DNA from: Thiomargarita sp.
Lineage (GTDB): Bacteria; Pseudomonadota; Gammaproteobacteria; Beggiatoales; Beggiatoaceae
DNA: 9,287 nucleotides
Assembly: GCA_020721025.1 (NCBI GenBank)
Contig: DYNO01000135.1
Span: 1-9,287, forward strand
Direction: 5' to 3'
A program made the position numbers and the translations under genes. The notes beneath the pieces are model-generated. The model searched no databases and was not told the DNA's origin. It saw only the letters and a list, made by a program, of their open reading frames with translations. This document shows, in pieces, positions 1-6,707 of the stretch. The first letter of the stretch is position 1; every line of letters starts with the position of its first letter.

Positions 1-54
1 AACCATTTGTTTTATTTAAAAAAATCTATCGCATCGTCATGTTGTTAAGAAGAA

Positions 55-417
55 CTAACTCCGGGCACTTGCAACAACCGCCTTGCGTTCTGGCAGATGA
101 TCTGTCCAAAAATTTTCTAGTTGATAAAATTCGCGCACGGTGGGTTGCATGACGTGCACCACCACATCGCCCAAATCAACTAACACCCATTCTCCCGCTT
201 GCATACCTTCCTCGCCAAAGGGTCGCACCCCGTTTTGTTTCGCCATTTCTACAGCACGTTGCGCGATGGAAGCCACTTGACGATTGGAAGTGCCACTGGC
301 AATGATCATGTAATCAGTAACATCGGTGAGATTACGCACGTCGAGCACGTTAATATTTTGTGCCTTGGCATCATCGAGAGCCTGTTTAATAATTTCAACT
401 AGCTGATTTGATTGCAT
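55..417 (-). CDS. rsfS: Ribosomal silencing factor RsfS (YbeB/Iojap family)
   Basis: The 120-residue product is full length for the RsfS/Iojap family. Members bind ribosomal protein uL14 on the large subunit and block subunit joining when nutrients run short. The family core is visible: an N-terminal helix (LVEIIKQALDDAKAQNI), then DVTDYMIIASGTSNRQV at about residues 32-48, then GEWVLVDLGDVVVHVM near residues 76-91 and the C-terminal REFYQLENFW. The ATG at 417 lies one base after the nadD stop codon, with no clear Shine-Dalgarno site, so translation is probably coupled to nadD. The nadD-rsfS order is widely conserved in bacteria. The usual next gene, rlmH, does not begin in the 54 bases left before the window edge. 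The stop codon overlaps a possible degenerate copy of a repeat described below. Confidence 0.95.
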   Translation of the reverse strand: MQSNQLVEIIKQALDDAKAQNINVLDVRNLTDVTDYMIIASGTSNRQVASIAQRAVEMAKQNGVRPFGEEGMQAGEWVLVDLGDVVVHVMQPTVREFYQLENFWTDHLPERKAVVASARS

Positions 418-418
418 A

Positions 419-1072
419 TTATAAATACAAATGATGAGTATGGATAAAGTTTAACACCGATTCAGGCAAAAGATAATGCGGATTCTTACCATTGGCGATT
501 AAACCGCGTATTTGTGTTGCTGAAATGGTCAATGCGGGAATTTCTTGCACCAAGACATGACCGGCGGGTTGATGAAGTAATTCTTTGACGCTGCGAACTT
601 GATAAGTATTTAAAAAATCTCGCATAATATGCACCATCGGTAAAATTTTACCGGGACGACGCACCACCAGTAAATGCGCCAAAGTGATGAAGCGTTTCCA
701 TTGATGCCAGTGGGGTAAGGTCATGAATGCGTCCATGCCTAGGATCAAAAACAGTGGCGTGTGCGGATATTCCTGACGCAAACTTTCCAACGTATCCACC
801 ATGTAAGAGAGCCCCCCACGCAACAATTCCCGGTCATCGACATACAAGCCGGTGGCATCTTCAGTGGCGAGTTTGACCATCGCAAGACGCATTTCTGCAC
901 TGATCGAGGGCGGTTCTCGGTGGGGGGGACGGGCAGACGGAATCAAGCGCACTTCAGCCAAGTCTAAACGCTCGTACAATTCTAACGCGAGTCGCAAGTG
1001 TCCGTGATGAATCGGATTAAATGTGCCACCCAAAATGCCAATCGGTTTCTGAGGTTGAATCGGTGATGTCAT
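419..1072 (-). CDS. nadD: Nicotinate-nucleotide adenylyltransferase NadD
   Basis: This 217-residue cytoplasmic enzyme would join nicotinate mononucleotide and ATP to give deamido-NAD, the penultimate step of NAD synthesis. The nucleotidyltransferase signature GGTFNPIHHGH is at residues 15-25, with its HxGH-type ATP-binding motif. SARPPH follows at 46-51, LGMDAF at 111-116, and the C-terminal SATQIR motif (the ISSTxIR equivalent) at 184-189. The length is normal for the family. The ATG at 1072 is the only start that leaves a sensible N-terminus before the signature. Its Shine-Dalgarno site is poor. It is the first gene of a nadD-rsfS operon, with a sigma-70-like promoter about 65 bases upstream and a repeat-containing leader. 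The family assignment is firm. Confidence 0.96.
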   Translation of the reverse strand: MTSPIQPQKPIGILGGTFNPIHHGHLRLALELYERLDLAEVRLIPSARPPHREPPSISAEMRLAMVKLATEDATGLYVDDRELLRGGLSYMVDTLESLRQEYPHTPLFLILGMDAFMTLPHWHQWKRFITLAHLLVVRRPGKILPMVHIMRDFLNTYQVRSVKELLHQPAGHVLVQEIPALTISATQIRGLIANGKNPHYLLPESVLNFIHTHHLYL

Positions 1073-1103
1073 GCGTGAATGATCAGGTTCAAAGCAATAT
1101 GTA

Positions 1104-1124
1104 GAGTTAGTTCCTGTTATCGAA
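1104..1124 (-). repeat. 21-bp dispersed repeat, copy A (nadD leader)
   Basis: Read on the minus strand this is TTCGATAACAGGAACTAACTC. It matches the plus strand at 5944-5964 at 20 of 21 positions. It lies between the predicted nadD transcription start and the nadD ATG. On the nadD transcript, CTGTT-TCGAT-AACAG (1128-1114) could form a small five-pair hairpin that overlaps the repeat. The function is unknown; it may be a mobile-element end or a dispersed intergenic repeat. Confidence 0.6.
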
Positions 1125-1137
1125 ACAGTTCACAATC

Positions 1138-1165
1138 ATTATTAATTGTAGTAATTAGCAGTCAA
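1138..1165 (-). promoter_or_regulatory. Sigma-70-like promoter for nadD-rsfS
   Basis: On the minus strand TTGACT (1165-1160, five of six matches to the -35 consensus) and AATAAT (1143-1138, five of six to the -10) are separated by 16 bases in AT-rich DNA. Transcription would start near 1131, giving a leader of about 60 bases before the nadD ATG. It is the best-looking promoter in the window, but it rests on pattern matching only. Confidence 0.55.
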
Positions 1166-1212
1166 TCAAATGATTTTAATGCAACAATACTCGTTTTGTA
1201 GTCTCTAACGTT

Positions 1213-2757
1213 TTAATCTTTATGTAATTCTTTCGTCACTTGGCGCGGTAGGCGGATTGAAAACTCACTTCCTGCACCGTGTTTGCTATTGACGTGAACG
1301 CTGCCACCCATCATGTTACAAAATTGTTGGGTTAATACCAATCCCAACCCGGTACCACCATAATCTCGTGCGATAGATGCGTCTGCTTGGGCGTATTTTT
1401 GGAATAACTTTTCGAGTTGTTCTTCGGTCAACCCAATTCCGGTGTCTATCACGCTGAACTCAACGAATTCAATTTCTTCTTGCACCGCCTGCACCCGAAG
1501 TATGATAGTGCCTTCCTTGGTAAATTTACACGCATTGCTCAACAAATTATATAAGATTTGCCGTACTTTGGTTGCATCGGCATACATGGTTTGTGTGGTT
1601 AAATCGATGGAAACGTCCAAAGCATTATTATTTTTCTTGACCAAGGGTTGAATCGTTGACACCACTTCCTTGATTAATAATGGAATATTGAACTCTTCCA
1701 AGTACAACGTCATCCGATTGGCTTCAACTTTGGATAAATCTAACACATTATTAATTAAGTTGAGCAAATATTTGCTGGCAGAAGTAATTTTCTCTAAATC
1801 TTCGCCATAACCTTCACCGGTGACATCTTCCGACAACATTTCGCTGTAACCGATAATCGCATTTAATGGTGTGCGTAATTCATGGGTCATTCCCGATAAG
1901 AATTCGGCTTTTGCTCGGGCAATTGCTTCGGCAGATTCTTTGGCATTACGCATTTGTTGTTCATTTAGTTTAAATTCGGTAATGTCTTCAATCGTGCCAA
2001 TAAAACCATTCAATTCTTGATTTCCCAAAAATAATGGCGTGGTCTGGACGTGCACCCAACGCGTATTTCCGGATGCAGTGATGAGCCGAAATTTGAGCGC
2101 GTAGCCTTCTCGTGACTGCAAACTATTTTGCCAAGTTTGCTGCACTAATTCCCGATCTTCCCCATGAATTGCCGCGTTCAACCATTCGCCTTCTAACATT
2201 TCCGTGTCATTCACACCGAGAATATCATGCCATTTGCGGTTGGTGTAGGTTAATTTCCCCTCATTATCGACTTGAAAAATTCCCACAGGCGACCAATTCG
2301 ATAACAGCCGGAACCGCTCTTCATTGGCGCGAATATTTTGTAATAAACTTTCTCGCTGTATCATCAAAATCCGAGTCTGCAAATGAGTACGCACCCGCAT
2401 ACAAACTTCTTCTTGGCGAAATGGTTTGGCAATATAGTCCACCGCGCCGGCTTTAAACCCTTCGACCAAATCTTCCATATCGGTTTTTGCCGTAATGAAA
2501 ATGATGGGGATATCTCGAGTTTTTTCATCCGCTTTAAGATGACGACACGTTTCAAATCCGTCCATACCGGGCATCATCACATCAAGCAAGATAAGATCGG
2601 GAATCGCGCGTTCCAAAATTTTCAAGGCTTTTTCGCCGCTATTGGCAAAGGACAAACGATAGCCTTCAATGCTCAATACCTTGCGTAATACGTCAATATT
2701 GGCTGGGGTGTCATCTACCATGAGCACTTTAGCACCACTCAAATCGATATTATTCAT
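1213..2757 (-). CDS. Soluble hybrid sensor kinase: REC-PAS-HisKA-HATPase
   Basis: The 514-residue protein has no signal peptide or membrane segment, so it is probably cytoplasmic. An N-terminal receiver domain (about residues 9-125) has the acidic pair D15/D16, phospho-acceptor D59 (LILLDV), T89 and K111 (KPF). A PAS/PAC domain follows (about 145-262, ending GFIGTIEDITEF), then a coiled linker. HisKA has the H-box histidine H292 in THELRTP. HATPase_c shows N408 in the N-box, the G1 motif D438-T-G-x-G442 and the G2 motif GGTGLGLVL from about 467. All catalytic residues are present. The start overlaps the upstream kinase gene by 8 bp. An AAAAGG Shine-Dalgarno site with six-base spacing lies inside the upstream gene's last codons, so the two are translationally coupled. 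It probably receives phosphate from, or works with, the membrane kinase. Its own output protein is not in the window. Confidence 0.93.
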   Translation of the reverse strand: MNNIDLSGAKVLMVDDTPANIDVLRKVLSIEGYRLSFANSGEKALKILERAIPDLILLDVMMPGMDGFETCRHLKADEKTRDIPIIFITAKTDMEDLVEGFKAGAVDYIAKPFRQEEVCMRVRTHLQTRILMIQRESLLQNIRANEERFRLLSNWSPVGIFQVDNEGKLTYTNRKWHDILGVNDTEMLEGEWLNAAIHGEDRELVQQTWQNSLQSREGYALKFRLITASGNTRWVHVQTTPLFLGNQELNGFIGTIEDITEFKLNEQQMRNAKESAEAIARAKAEFLSGMTHELRTPLNAIIGYSEMLSEDVTGEGYGEDLEKITSASKYLLNLINNVLDLSKVEANRMTLYLEEFNIPLLIKEVVSTIQPLVKKNNNALDVSIDLTTQTMYADATKVRQILYNLLSNACKFTKEGTIILRVQAVQEEIEFVEFSVIDTGIGLTEEQLEKLFQKYAQADASIARDYGGTGLGLVLTQQFCNMMGGSVHVNSKHGAGSEFSIRLPRQVTKELHKD

Positions 2758-4990
2758 ACTGTACCTTTTGCACGGTCTCTAAAATATCATCCATATTGTA
2801 ACTGGCTAGCGATTCTTTGAGTGCTGTCGATAAGGCTTGTTGCCCGGCATCCCCTTGATTTAATTCGCTTAAACAATTTTCAATTTCCGTTAGATCACTT
2901 AATTCCGCAGATTCAAGCAAACGATCATATAACACTTTTGGCAATTTAACCTGAGATAAATCAATCTCTTTGGCGGCTTCCGCTTCCGTTTCCTGTTCCT
3001 GCTGTTCTGGCGCAAGATATTCAAATTTGACATCTAAATATTTCGCTAAACATTCATACACCGCTTCAAAACGAAAAGGTTTAGAAATAAAATCATCAAA
3101 TCCAGCATCTAAAACGGGACGCATCTGATGACGCAAAGTTGAGGCAGAAATCGCAACGCAGGGAATTTTTTGTTCAGCAAATACTTGATCTTGCCTGATA
3201 TGTCGAATTGCAGCCATGCCATCCATTACCGGCATCCGAATATCCATGAACACAATATCTGGACGTTGTTCGAGAATTTTATCCAAACAATCTTGTCCGT
3301 TGACGGCTTCACGGGTTTCTGCGCCAATATCTCCCAGCATTTGCGAGAGGATATCGCGATTTTCTTTGACATCATCGACGACCAACACGTGAACATGATT
3401 GCCTTCAGCCAACCGAGAAACTTGTGAACGTTCCGCATGATAGACGACTTCGCCCGTACCCATCTCTAGATGGAGCACCACAGAAAAACAGGAACCTTGC
3501 CCCCGTTCTGATTCTACCAGTAAACGCCCGCCCATCAATTCCACTTGACGCTTGGTGATGGCGAGTCCTAACCCTGTCCCGCCCTTATCGAAACCTGCTT
3601 TTTCTTGTTGAAAGGGTTCAAAAATATTTTTTTGGTCAGCCTTGGGAATGCCTTGTCCGGTGTCTATCACGTCGATTCGATACATCTCATAATCATCAGA
3701 TTGTCGAGTGACACGCAAGGATACTTCTCCCTTTTCGGTAAATTTGACCGCATTACCCAACAGGTTAATAAGAATTTGGCGCAATTTGCCTTGATCGGCA
3801 TAAACTAGAGTTTTATCTTCGAGATTGCCACTCACTCGCCATTCTAAATGTTTTTGCTCGCAACGCACTCTAAACATGGCGGCAATGGCATCAATGAGTT
3901 CGTTGAGATAGAAGTTTTCTTGGCGCAGTTCCATTGCACCGGCTTCGATCTTAGATATATCTAAAATGTCGTTGATGAGTCCCAAGAGATGATTACCACT
4001 ACTTTCGATAATTTGGAGGGAATTGCGTTGTTCCTTGGTCAATTGGGTATCACGTTGTAAAATCTGGGCATATCCGAGCACGGCATTCATCGGGGTGCGG
4101 ATTTCATGGGACATGTTGGCGAGAAAGATACTTTTGGCTTTGTTTGCTGCTAGGGCTTGATCACGCGCTTCTGCTAATTCAACGGTGCGTTGCGCTACTT
4201 TTTCTTCTAGGTGATAATGATATTGATTTAATTCGCGGTCACGCGTTTCAATTTGCGATAACATGCCGTTAAAACCATCAACCAATGATCCTAGTTCGTC
4301 GTCACTGATTTTTTTTTCTCGAATGGAGTAGTTTTTTTGTTGAGTAACCATTTTCATGGTGTTCAACAGGCGATAGATGGGATCGCTGATCACGGCTTGA
4401 AGACGAGAAGCTAACATGAATGCCAAGAGTAGAGAAACGAGCATCACACTGATAACAATCATGATTCCGAGTTGGAGCCGCTGATAAAATTCCGCCAAAT
4501 CGGATACAATTAAGGCAGTGCCAATAACTTCGCCATCGTAAACAATTTTTTTGTAAACTTCGACATAATCCGATTCAAAAAAATAATTGTCTTCAATCGG
4601 TTGGTTCGGGTCTTCTTGGGCGGTTTGATGGGCAAAATAGTAGTCGCGAATGTGGGAGTGCTTGGCAAATAGAACATATCGCGTATTGTAATAACTGGCA
4701 AAGACTTGACCGTCGGTTTTAAAAATTTGAGCGGATATGATGTGAGATTTGGCTTTGAGCGCGGCAATATTTTCATTTACTACGTGATTATCATCAAAAA
4801 TAAGTCCTCCACTGCTATTATTTCCAATAATTTCTGCAAGTGTGATTAAATCTGCAACCATGCGATGACGAAAAGTTAATAATTCGTGCGCGATAAACGC
4901 TCCGGAAGCCAGAGATAAAACCATGGCACTGGTAAATAAAATAATGGAACTGATCTTTCTTTTAATCGATACGTTACGAAATATGTGCAT
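2750..4990 (-). CDS. Membrane hybrid histidine kinase: CHASE8-like sensor, HAMP, HisKA, HATPase, REC
   Basis: This is a 746-residue inner-membrane sensor kinase. A first transmembrane segment (about residues 13-35) is followed by a periplasmic domain of about 130 residues and a second segment (about 173-195). The N-terminal half of the periplasmic domain has the CHASE8 pattern: a helix ending NNSSGGLIFDD, then NIAALKAKSHIISAQIF and GQVFASY. HAMP (about 196-250) and a coiled coil (250-290) lead to HisKA with H295 in SHEIRTPMN. HATPase_c carries N413, the G1 motif D443-T-G-x-G447 and the G2 motif GGTGLGLAI from about 470. A C-terminal receiver has D539/D540, phospho-acceptor D583 (VFMDIRMP), S615 and K637. 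A tail of about 95 residues follows with no recognisable Hpt histidine motif. CHASE8 is the sensor of YfiN/TpbB cyclases, which periplasmic YfiR represses. The gene directly upstream encodes a YfiR-like protein, so YfiR control of this kinase is my inference. No good Shine-Dalgarno site precedes the ATG. Confidence 0.93.
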   Translation of the reverse strand: MHIFRNVSIKRKISSIILFTSAMVLSLASGAFIAHELLTFRHRMVADLITLAEIIGNNSSGGLIFDDNHVVNENIAALKAKSHIISAQIFKTDGQVFASYYNTRYVLFAKHSHIRDYYFAHQTAQEDPNQPIEDNYFFESDYVEVYKKIVYDGEVIGTALIVSDLAEFYQRLQLGIMIVISVMLVSLLLAFMLASRLQAVISDPIYRLLNTMKMVTQQKNYSIREKKISDDELGSLVDGFNGMLSQIETRDRELNQYHYHLEEKVAQRTVELAEARDQALAANKAKSIFLANMSHEIRTPMNAVLGYAQILQRDTQLTKEQRNSLQIIESSGNHLLGLINDILDISKIEAGAMELRQENFYLNELIDAIAAMFRVRCEQKHLEWRVSGNLEDKTLVYADQGKLRQILINLLGNAVKFTEKGEVSLRVTRQSDDYEMYRIDVIDTGQGIPKADQKNIFEPFQQEKAGFDKGGTGLGLAITKRQVELMGGRLLVESERGQGSCFSVVLHLEMGTGEVVYHAERSQVSRLAEGNHVHVLVVDDVKENRDILSQMLGDIGAETREAVNGQDCLDKILEQRPDIVFMDIRMPVMDGMAAIRHIRQDQVFAEQKIPCVAISASTLRHQMRPVLDAGFDDFISKPFRFEAVYECLAKYLDVKFEYLAPEQQEQETEAEAAKEIDLSQVKLPKVLYDRLLESAELSDLTEIENCLSELNQGDAGQQALSTALKESLASYNMDDILETVQKVQYE

Positions 4991-5034
4991 GTTCAGTTGT
5001 TATGTGTTTAAATATTTTGGTGTATTGTGCGAAG

Positions 5035-5568
5035 TTACTGCACGATTTTTGCCAATGTTAGCAATCGTGAACTGATTTTTAATCCTGTTTTTTCTGCACG
5101 TTTTAAGTTGACTTCGATGCTAACACGTTCATTGTCTTGAGTCAAATTGACCATTCCACCGCGTGCGGTAAAATCATCAATATCGCCAACCGTCAAAATG
5201 GCACGAGATGCTAATGCTTTGGATACACTGGCAATATTATTACGTTCGGAGGCACTGATATATAAAATATGGCAAATTTCAACCTCTCGAAGGGTGACAT
5301 TTTTGCGAAATACCAGCGGACGATTTCTAATGGTTTTTGTGGAGATTCCGTCAGTTGTGTTTCCAAACACATCTTCTCCCATAAAACACATGACCAATGG
5401 TGCGCTACTGTTTTCATTGGGCCACTCGACCATCCGAGCAAGATTGTATAAAAAAGCCGCCTTAACCTGATACTCATTGTCACTGTCAGCATAGGTGATA
5501 GACGCGCTAAACAGCATACAATATGCGAACCATTTGAGTACAATGTTGAGATAGATATGCTTCAACAC
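5035..5568 (-). CDS. Secreted YfiR-family (DUF4154) protein
   Basis: The 177-residue product starts at GTG 5568, where AGG lies eight bases upstream. Starting there gives a signal peptide with Lys residues, a hydrophobic core (WFAYCMLFSASI) and probable cleavage after TYA (about residue 27). The mature part follows the DUF4154/YfiR pattern closely: EYQVKAAFLYNLARMVEWP (32-50), PLVMCFMGEDVFG (57-69), a central RNRPLVFR (81-88), EICHILYISASE (97-108), LTVGDIDDFTARGGMVNL (125-142), and the ending VNLKRAEKTGLKISSRLLTLAKIV. C61 and C99 are in places where they could form the disulfide seen in Pseudomonas YfiR. In the YfiBNR system this family is a periplasmic repressor of the CHASE8 cyclase YfiN. 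Here the next gene, 44 bp downstream on the same strand, is a CHASE8-like histidine kinase, so that kinase is the likely partner. The family call is firm; the partnership is inferred. Confidence 0.9.
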   Translation of the reverse strand: MLKHIYLNIVLKWFAYCMLFSASITYADSDNEYQVKAAFLYNLARMVEWPNENSSAPLVMCFMGEDVFGNTTDGISTKTIRNRPLVFRKNVTLREVEICHILYISASERNNIASVSKALASRAILTVGDIDDFTARGGMVNLTQDNERVSIEVNLKRAEKTGLKISSRLLTLAKIVQ

Positions 5569-5639
5569 AGTGATAACCTGTTACGTTTCTGCTGAACACG
5601 GTTGAACATGACTGTACTTCCGTTTCAACAAATGCAAAT

Positions 5640-5655
5640 TAAGTTTTTCAACTTA
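5640..5655 (-). other. Short hairpin just past the tnpB remnant (possible element right-end or weak terminator)
   Basis: Minus strand TAAGTT-GAAA-AACTTA forms a six-pair stem capped by a GAAA tetraloop, starting two bases after the tnpB stop codon. IS200/IS605 elements end in subterminal hairpins close to the tnpB stop, so this could be the right-end structure. It is short and AT-rich, lacks a following T-tract, and could also be chance. Confidence 0.3.
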
Positions 5656-5656
5656 G

Positions 5657-5890
5657 TTAGGGCGTAACCGCCAAAGCACGAAGAAAAACCACCCGTGCGC
5701 CATTTAAATCTCGATCTACATCCGCACCACAACTGCAGACCCGCTTCCACCCCCGTTGTTTCTTTTCTTGCTGCCCATTTTGTGTTCAATGCCACGACAA
5801 GATCAGGTTTTAGTGGTGAAGGCTTCACTGACTTCAATCACTTCACATATTGCTTAAAGCGACAGTGGGCAAAAGACATGTTGGCATGAT
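5657..5890 (-). pseudogene. Decayed 3' end of an IS200/IS605-type tnpB (OrfB)
   Basis: No single frame is open, but three frames together spell the C-terminus of a TnpB nuclease. Minus-strand 5888-5851 reads NMSFAHCRFKQYVK, then TGA. A second frame continues with VIEVSEAFTTKT-stop-SCRGIEHKMGSKK, the zinc-ribbon entry in which TGA (5790-5788) replaces the first cysteine of the usual TKTCSxCG. A third frame gives RGWKRVCSCGADVDRDLN, then GARVVFLRALAVTP and a normal TAA at 5659-5657. VCSCG is the second zinc-knuckle pair, and DRDLNGAR carries the last RuvC aspartate of TnpB. There are therefore at least two frameshifts or small deletions and two in-frame stops, and the first four-fifths of the gene is gone. 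Intact TnpB is an RNA-guided nuclease; this remnant cannot be active. A small open frame at 5625-5837 is only a by-product of the decay. Confidence 0.82.
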
Positions 5891-5943
5891 TCTGTGGTAA
5901 GTGACACAGTATTATGCAACAGAATTTAGTTAAATACGACTAA

Positions 5944-5964
5944 TTCGGTAACAGGAACTAACTC
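5944..5964 (+). repeat. 21-bp dispersed repeat, copy B
   Basis: The plus strand reads TTCGGTAACAGGAACTAACTC. It is inverted relative to copy A at 1104-1124, with a single mismatch. The two copies bracket the YfiR/kinase operon plus the tnpB remnant, 4.8 kb apart. Confidence 0.6.
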
Positions 5965-6123
5965 AGCTTATTCTAACATTAAATATCGAAAACATAGGGC
6001 ATGGTCGGCAAATACACATAACGTCAACGATAATAAAATTGATAGGAATGCGTCAGTTATCTGGTTGGAGTCAGCGATTTCAATAGAGTGTAGGATTTTA
6101 ACACTTTGATTTCACTAGCGACC

Positions 6124-6246
6124 AGGGCAAGCCGATATAAATTTTTTCGTTAAAGAATTTCAACAAGTTGTAGTCATCCGCCAAATCAAACATCAACGAT
6201 AACTCAAACTATAACTCATTGATTTTAAAATTTATATCCTTGCCCT
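6124..6246. mobile_element. MITE-like element with terminal inverted repeats and GACC flanks
   Basis: The left arm reads AGGGCAAG-CCG-ATATAAATTTT (6124-6145). The right arm, read on the minus strand, is AGGGCAAG-G-ATATAAATTTT (6246-6227). They differ only by a two-base insertion. GACC occurs directly outside each end (6120-6123 and 6247-6250), as a four-base target duplication would. The 81-bp interior has no supported gene and contains a degenerate tandem pair (GATAACTCAAAC/TATAACTCATTG). Size, ends and flanks fit a non-autonomous miniature element mobilised in trans. The outermost C/G outside the arms also pairs, so a CAGGGC terminus with other flanks is possible. As RNA, the arms would form a long hairpin. 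Confidence 0.55.
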
Positions 6247-6265
6247 GACCTCATGAACTGGCTCA

Positions 6266-6649
6266 CTAAATAGCAGTCTTATCTTCTGGTTGTTTCTGTT
6301 CTGGTGCGGTTTTCTTACACGGGGCAGTCAATTTTTCGCCCACCTCTGCTTGATAAAACGCCACCAATTTTTCAAAAACCACTCCGACCACTTCCTCTTT
6401 GCCATTAGAACTTGAGGTGATCTGTTCCAACTCGCCCATCTGGGTGCCTTCACGGGTCGCTGCGGTAAAAATTTCTTCCATAGAAACCACTTTAAAATCA
6501 CACAGATTAAACGGCTCATTCGATTTTGGCTTAGGAACTTCAGGGACAACTGGTGCGTTTGCGGGAGGAGCTTCTTCCGCCCATAACGTCACCTGCCAAG
6601 CGAAACTACTTATCAGAGTGAATAGCAACAATAAGTTTTTCAATTTCAT
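6266..6649 (-). CDS. Small exported protein of unknown function
   Basis: This 127-residue protein starts at ATG 6649, chosen because GGAA sits seven bases upstream and the product then begins directly with a signal peptide. A GTG at 6664 in the same frame would add five residues and has less support. MKLKNLLLLF is followed by a hydrophobic core and likely cleavage after TLWA (residue 24). There is no lipobox cysteine. The mature protein opens with an Ala/Pro-rich linker (about 26-42). A folded-looking part (about 46-112) contains two cysteines, C50 and C111, that could form a disulfide in the periplasm. A Lys/Glu/Pro tail ends the protein. I recognise no family. It follows trpA on the same strand after a 58-bp gap and may share its transcript, but nothing suggests a role in tryptophan synthesis. 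Confidence 0.75.
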   Translation of the reverse strand: MKLKNLLLLFTLISSFAWQVTLWAEEAPPANAPVVPEVPKPKSNEPFNLCDFKVVSMEEIFTAATREGTQMGELEQITSSSNGKEEVVGVVFEKLVAFYQAEVGEKLTAPCKKTAPEQKQPEDKTAI

Positions 6650-6707
6650 CGGATTATTCCACACTTGTCAGAAAATTTTGGTTGTCATTATTCTGCAAAC
6701 CACGATG

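Larger units (their letters stand above)
5891..6265. other. Gene-free stretch of 375 bp with repeat and mobile-element debris
   Basis: No gene is supported here. The stretch contains one copy of the 21-bp dispersed repeat (5944-5964) and the 123-bp MITE-like element (6124-6246). A seven-base inverted pair, ATTCTGT (5889-5895) and ACAGAAT (5919-5925), lies at its left edge. The remainder (about 5965-6120) is AT-rich and shows no recognisable structure. Confidence 0.6.

Noticed and set aside
1..54. rlmH expected after rsfS
   Set aside because: The only ATG-led reading on the minus strand stops within a few codons, so no rlmH start is present in the bases available.
5601..5629. Inverted pair GTTGAA ... 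TTCAAC upstream of the YfiR gene as an operator
   Set aside because: The six-base arms 17 bases apart are weak, no promoter could be placed around them, and the region may be the right end of the tnpB element.
5625..5837. 70-codon minus-strand open frame
   Set aside because: It overlaps the tnpB remnant, but the family motifs (VCSCG, DRDLN) lie in another frame. It is a by-product of the decay, not a gene.
6098..6193. 31-codon minus-strand open frame with a protein-like reading (MFDLADDYNLLKFFNEKIY)
   Set aside because: It has no Shine-Dalgarno site, runs across the interior and left arm of the MITE-like element, and resembles no family I know. It could be a fragment of a lost gene but is not supportable.
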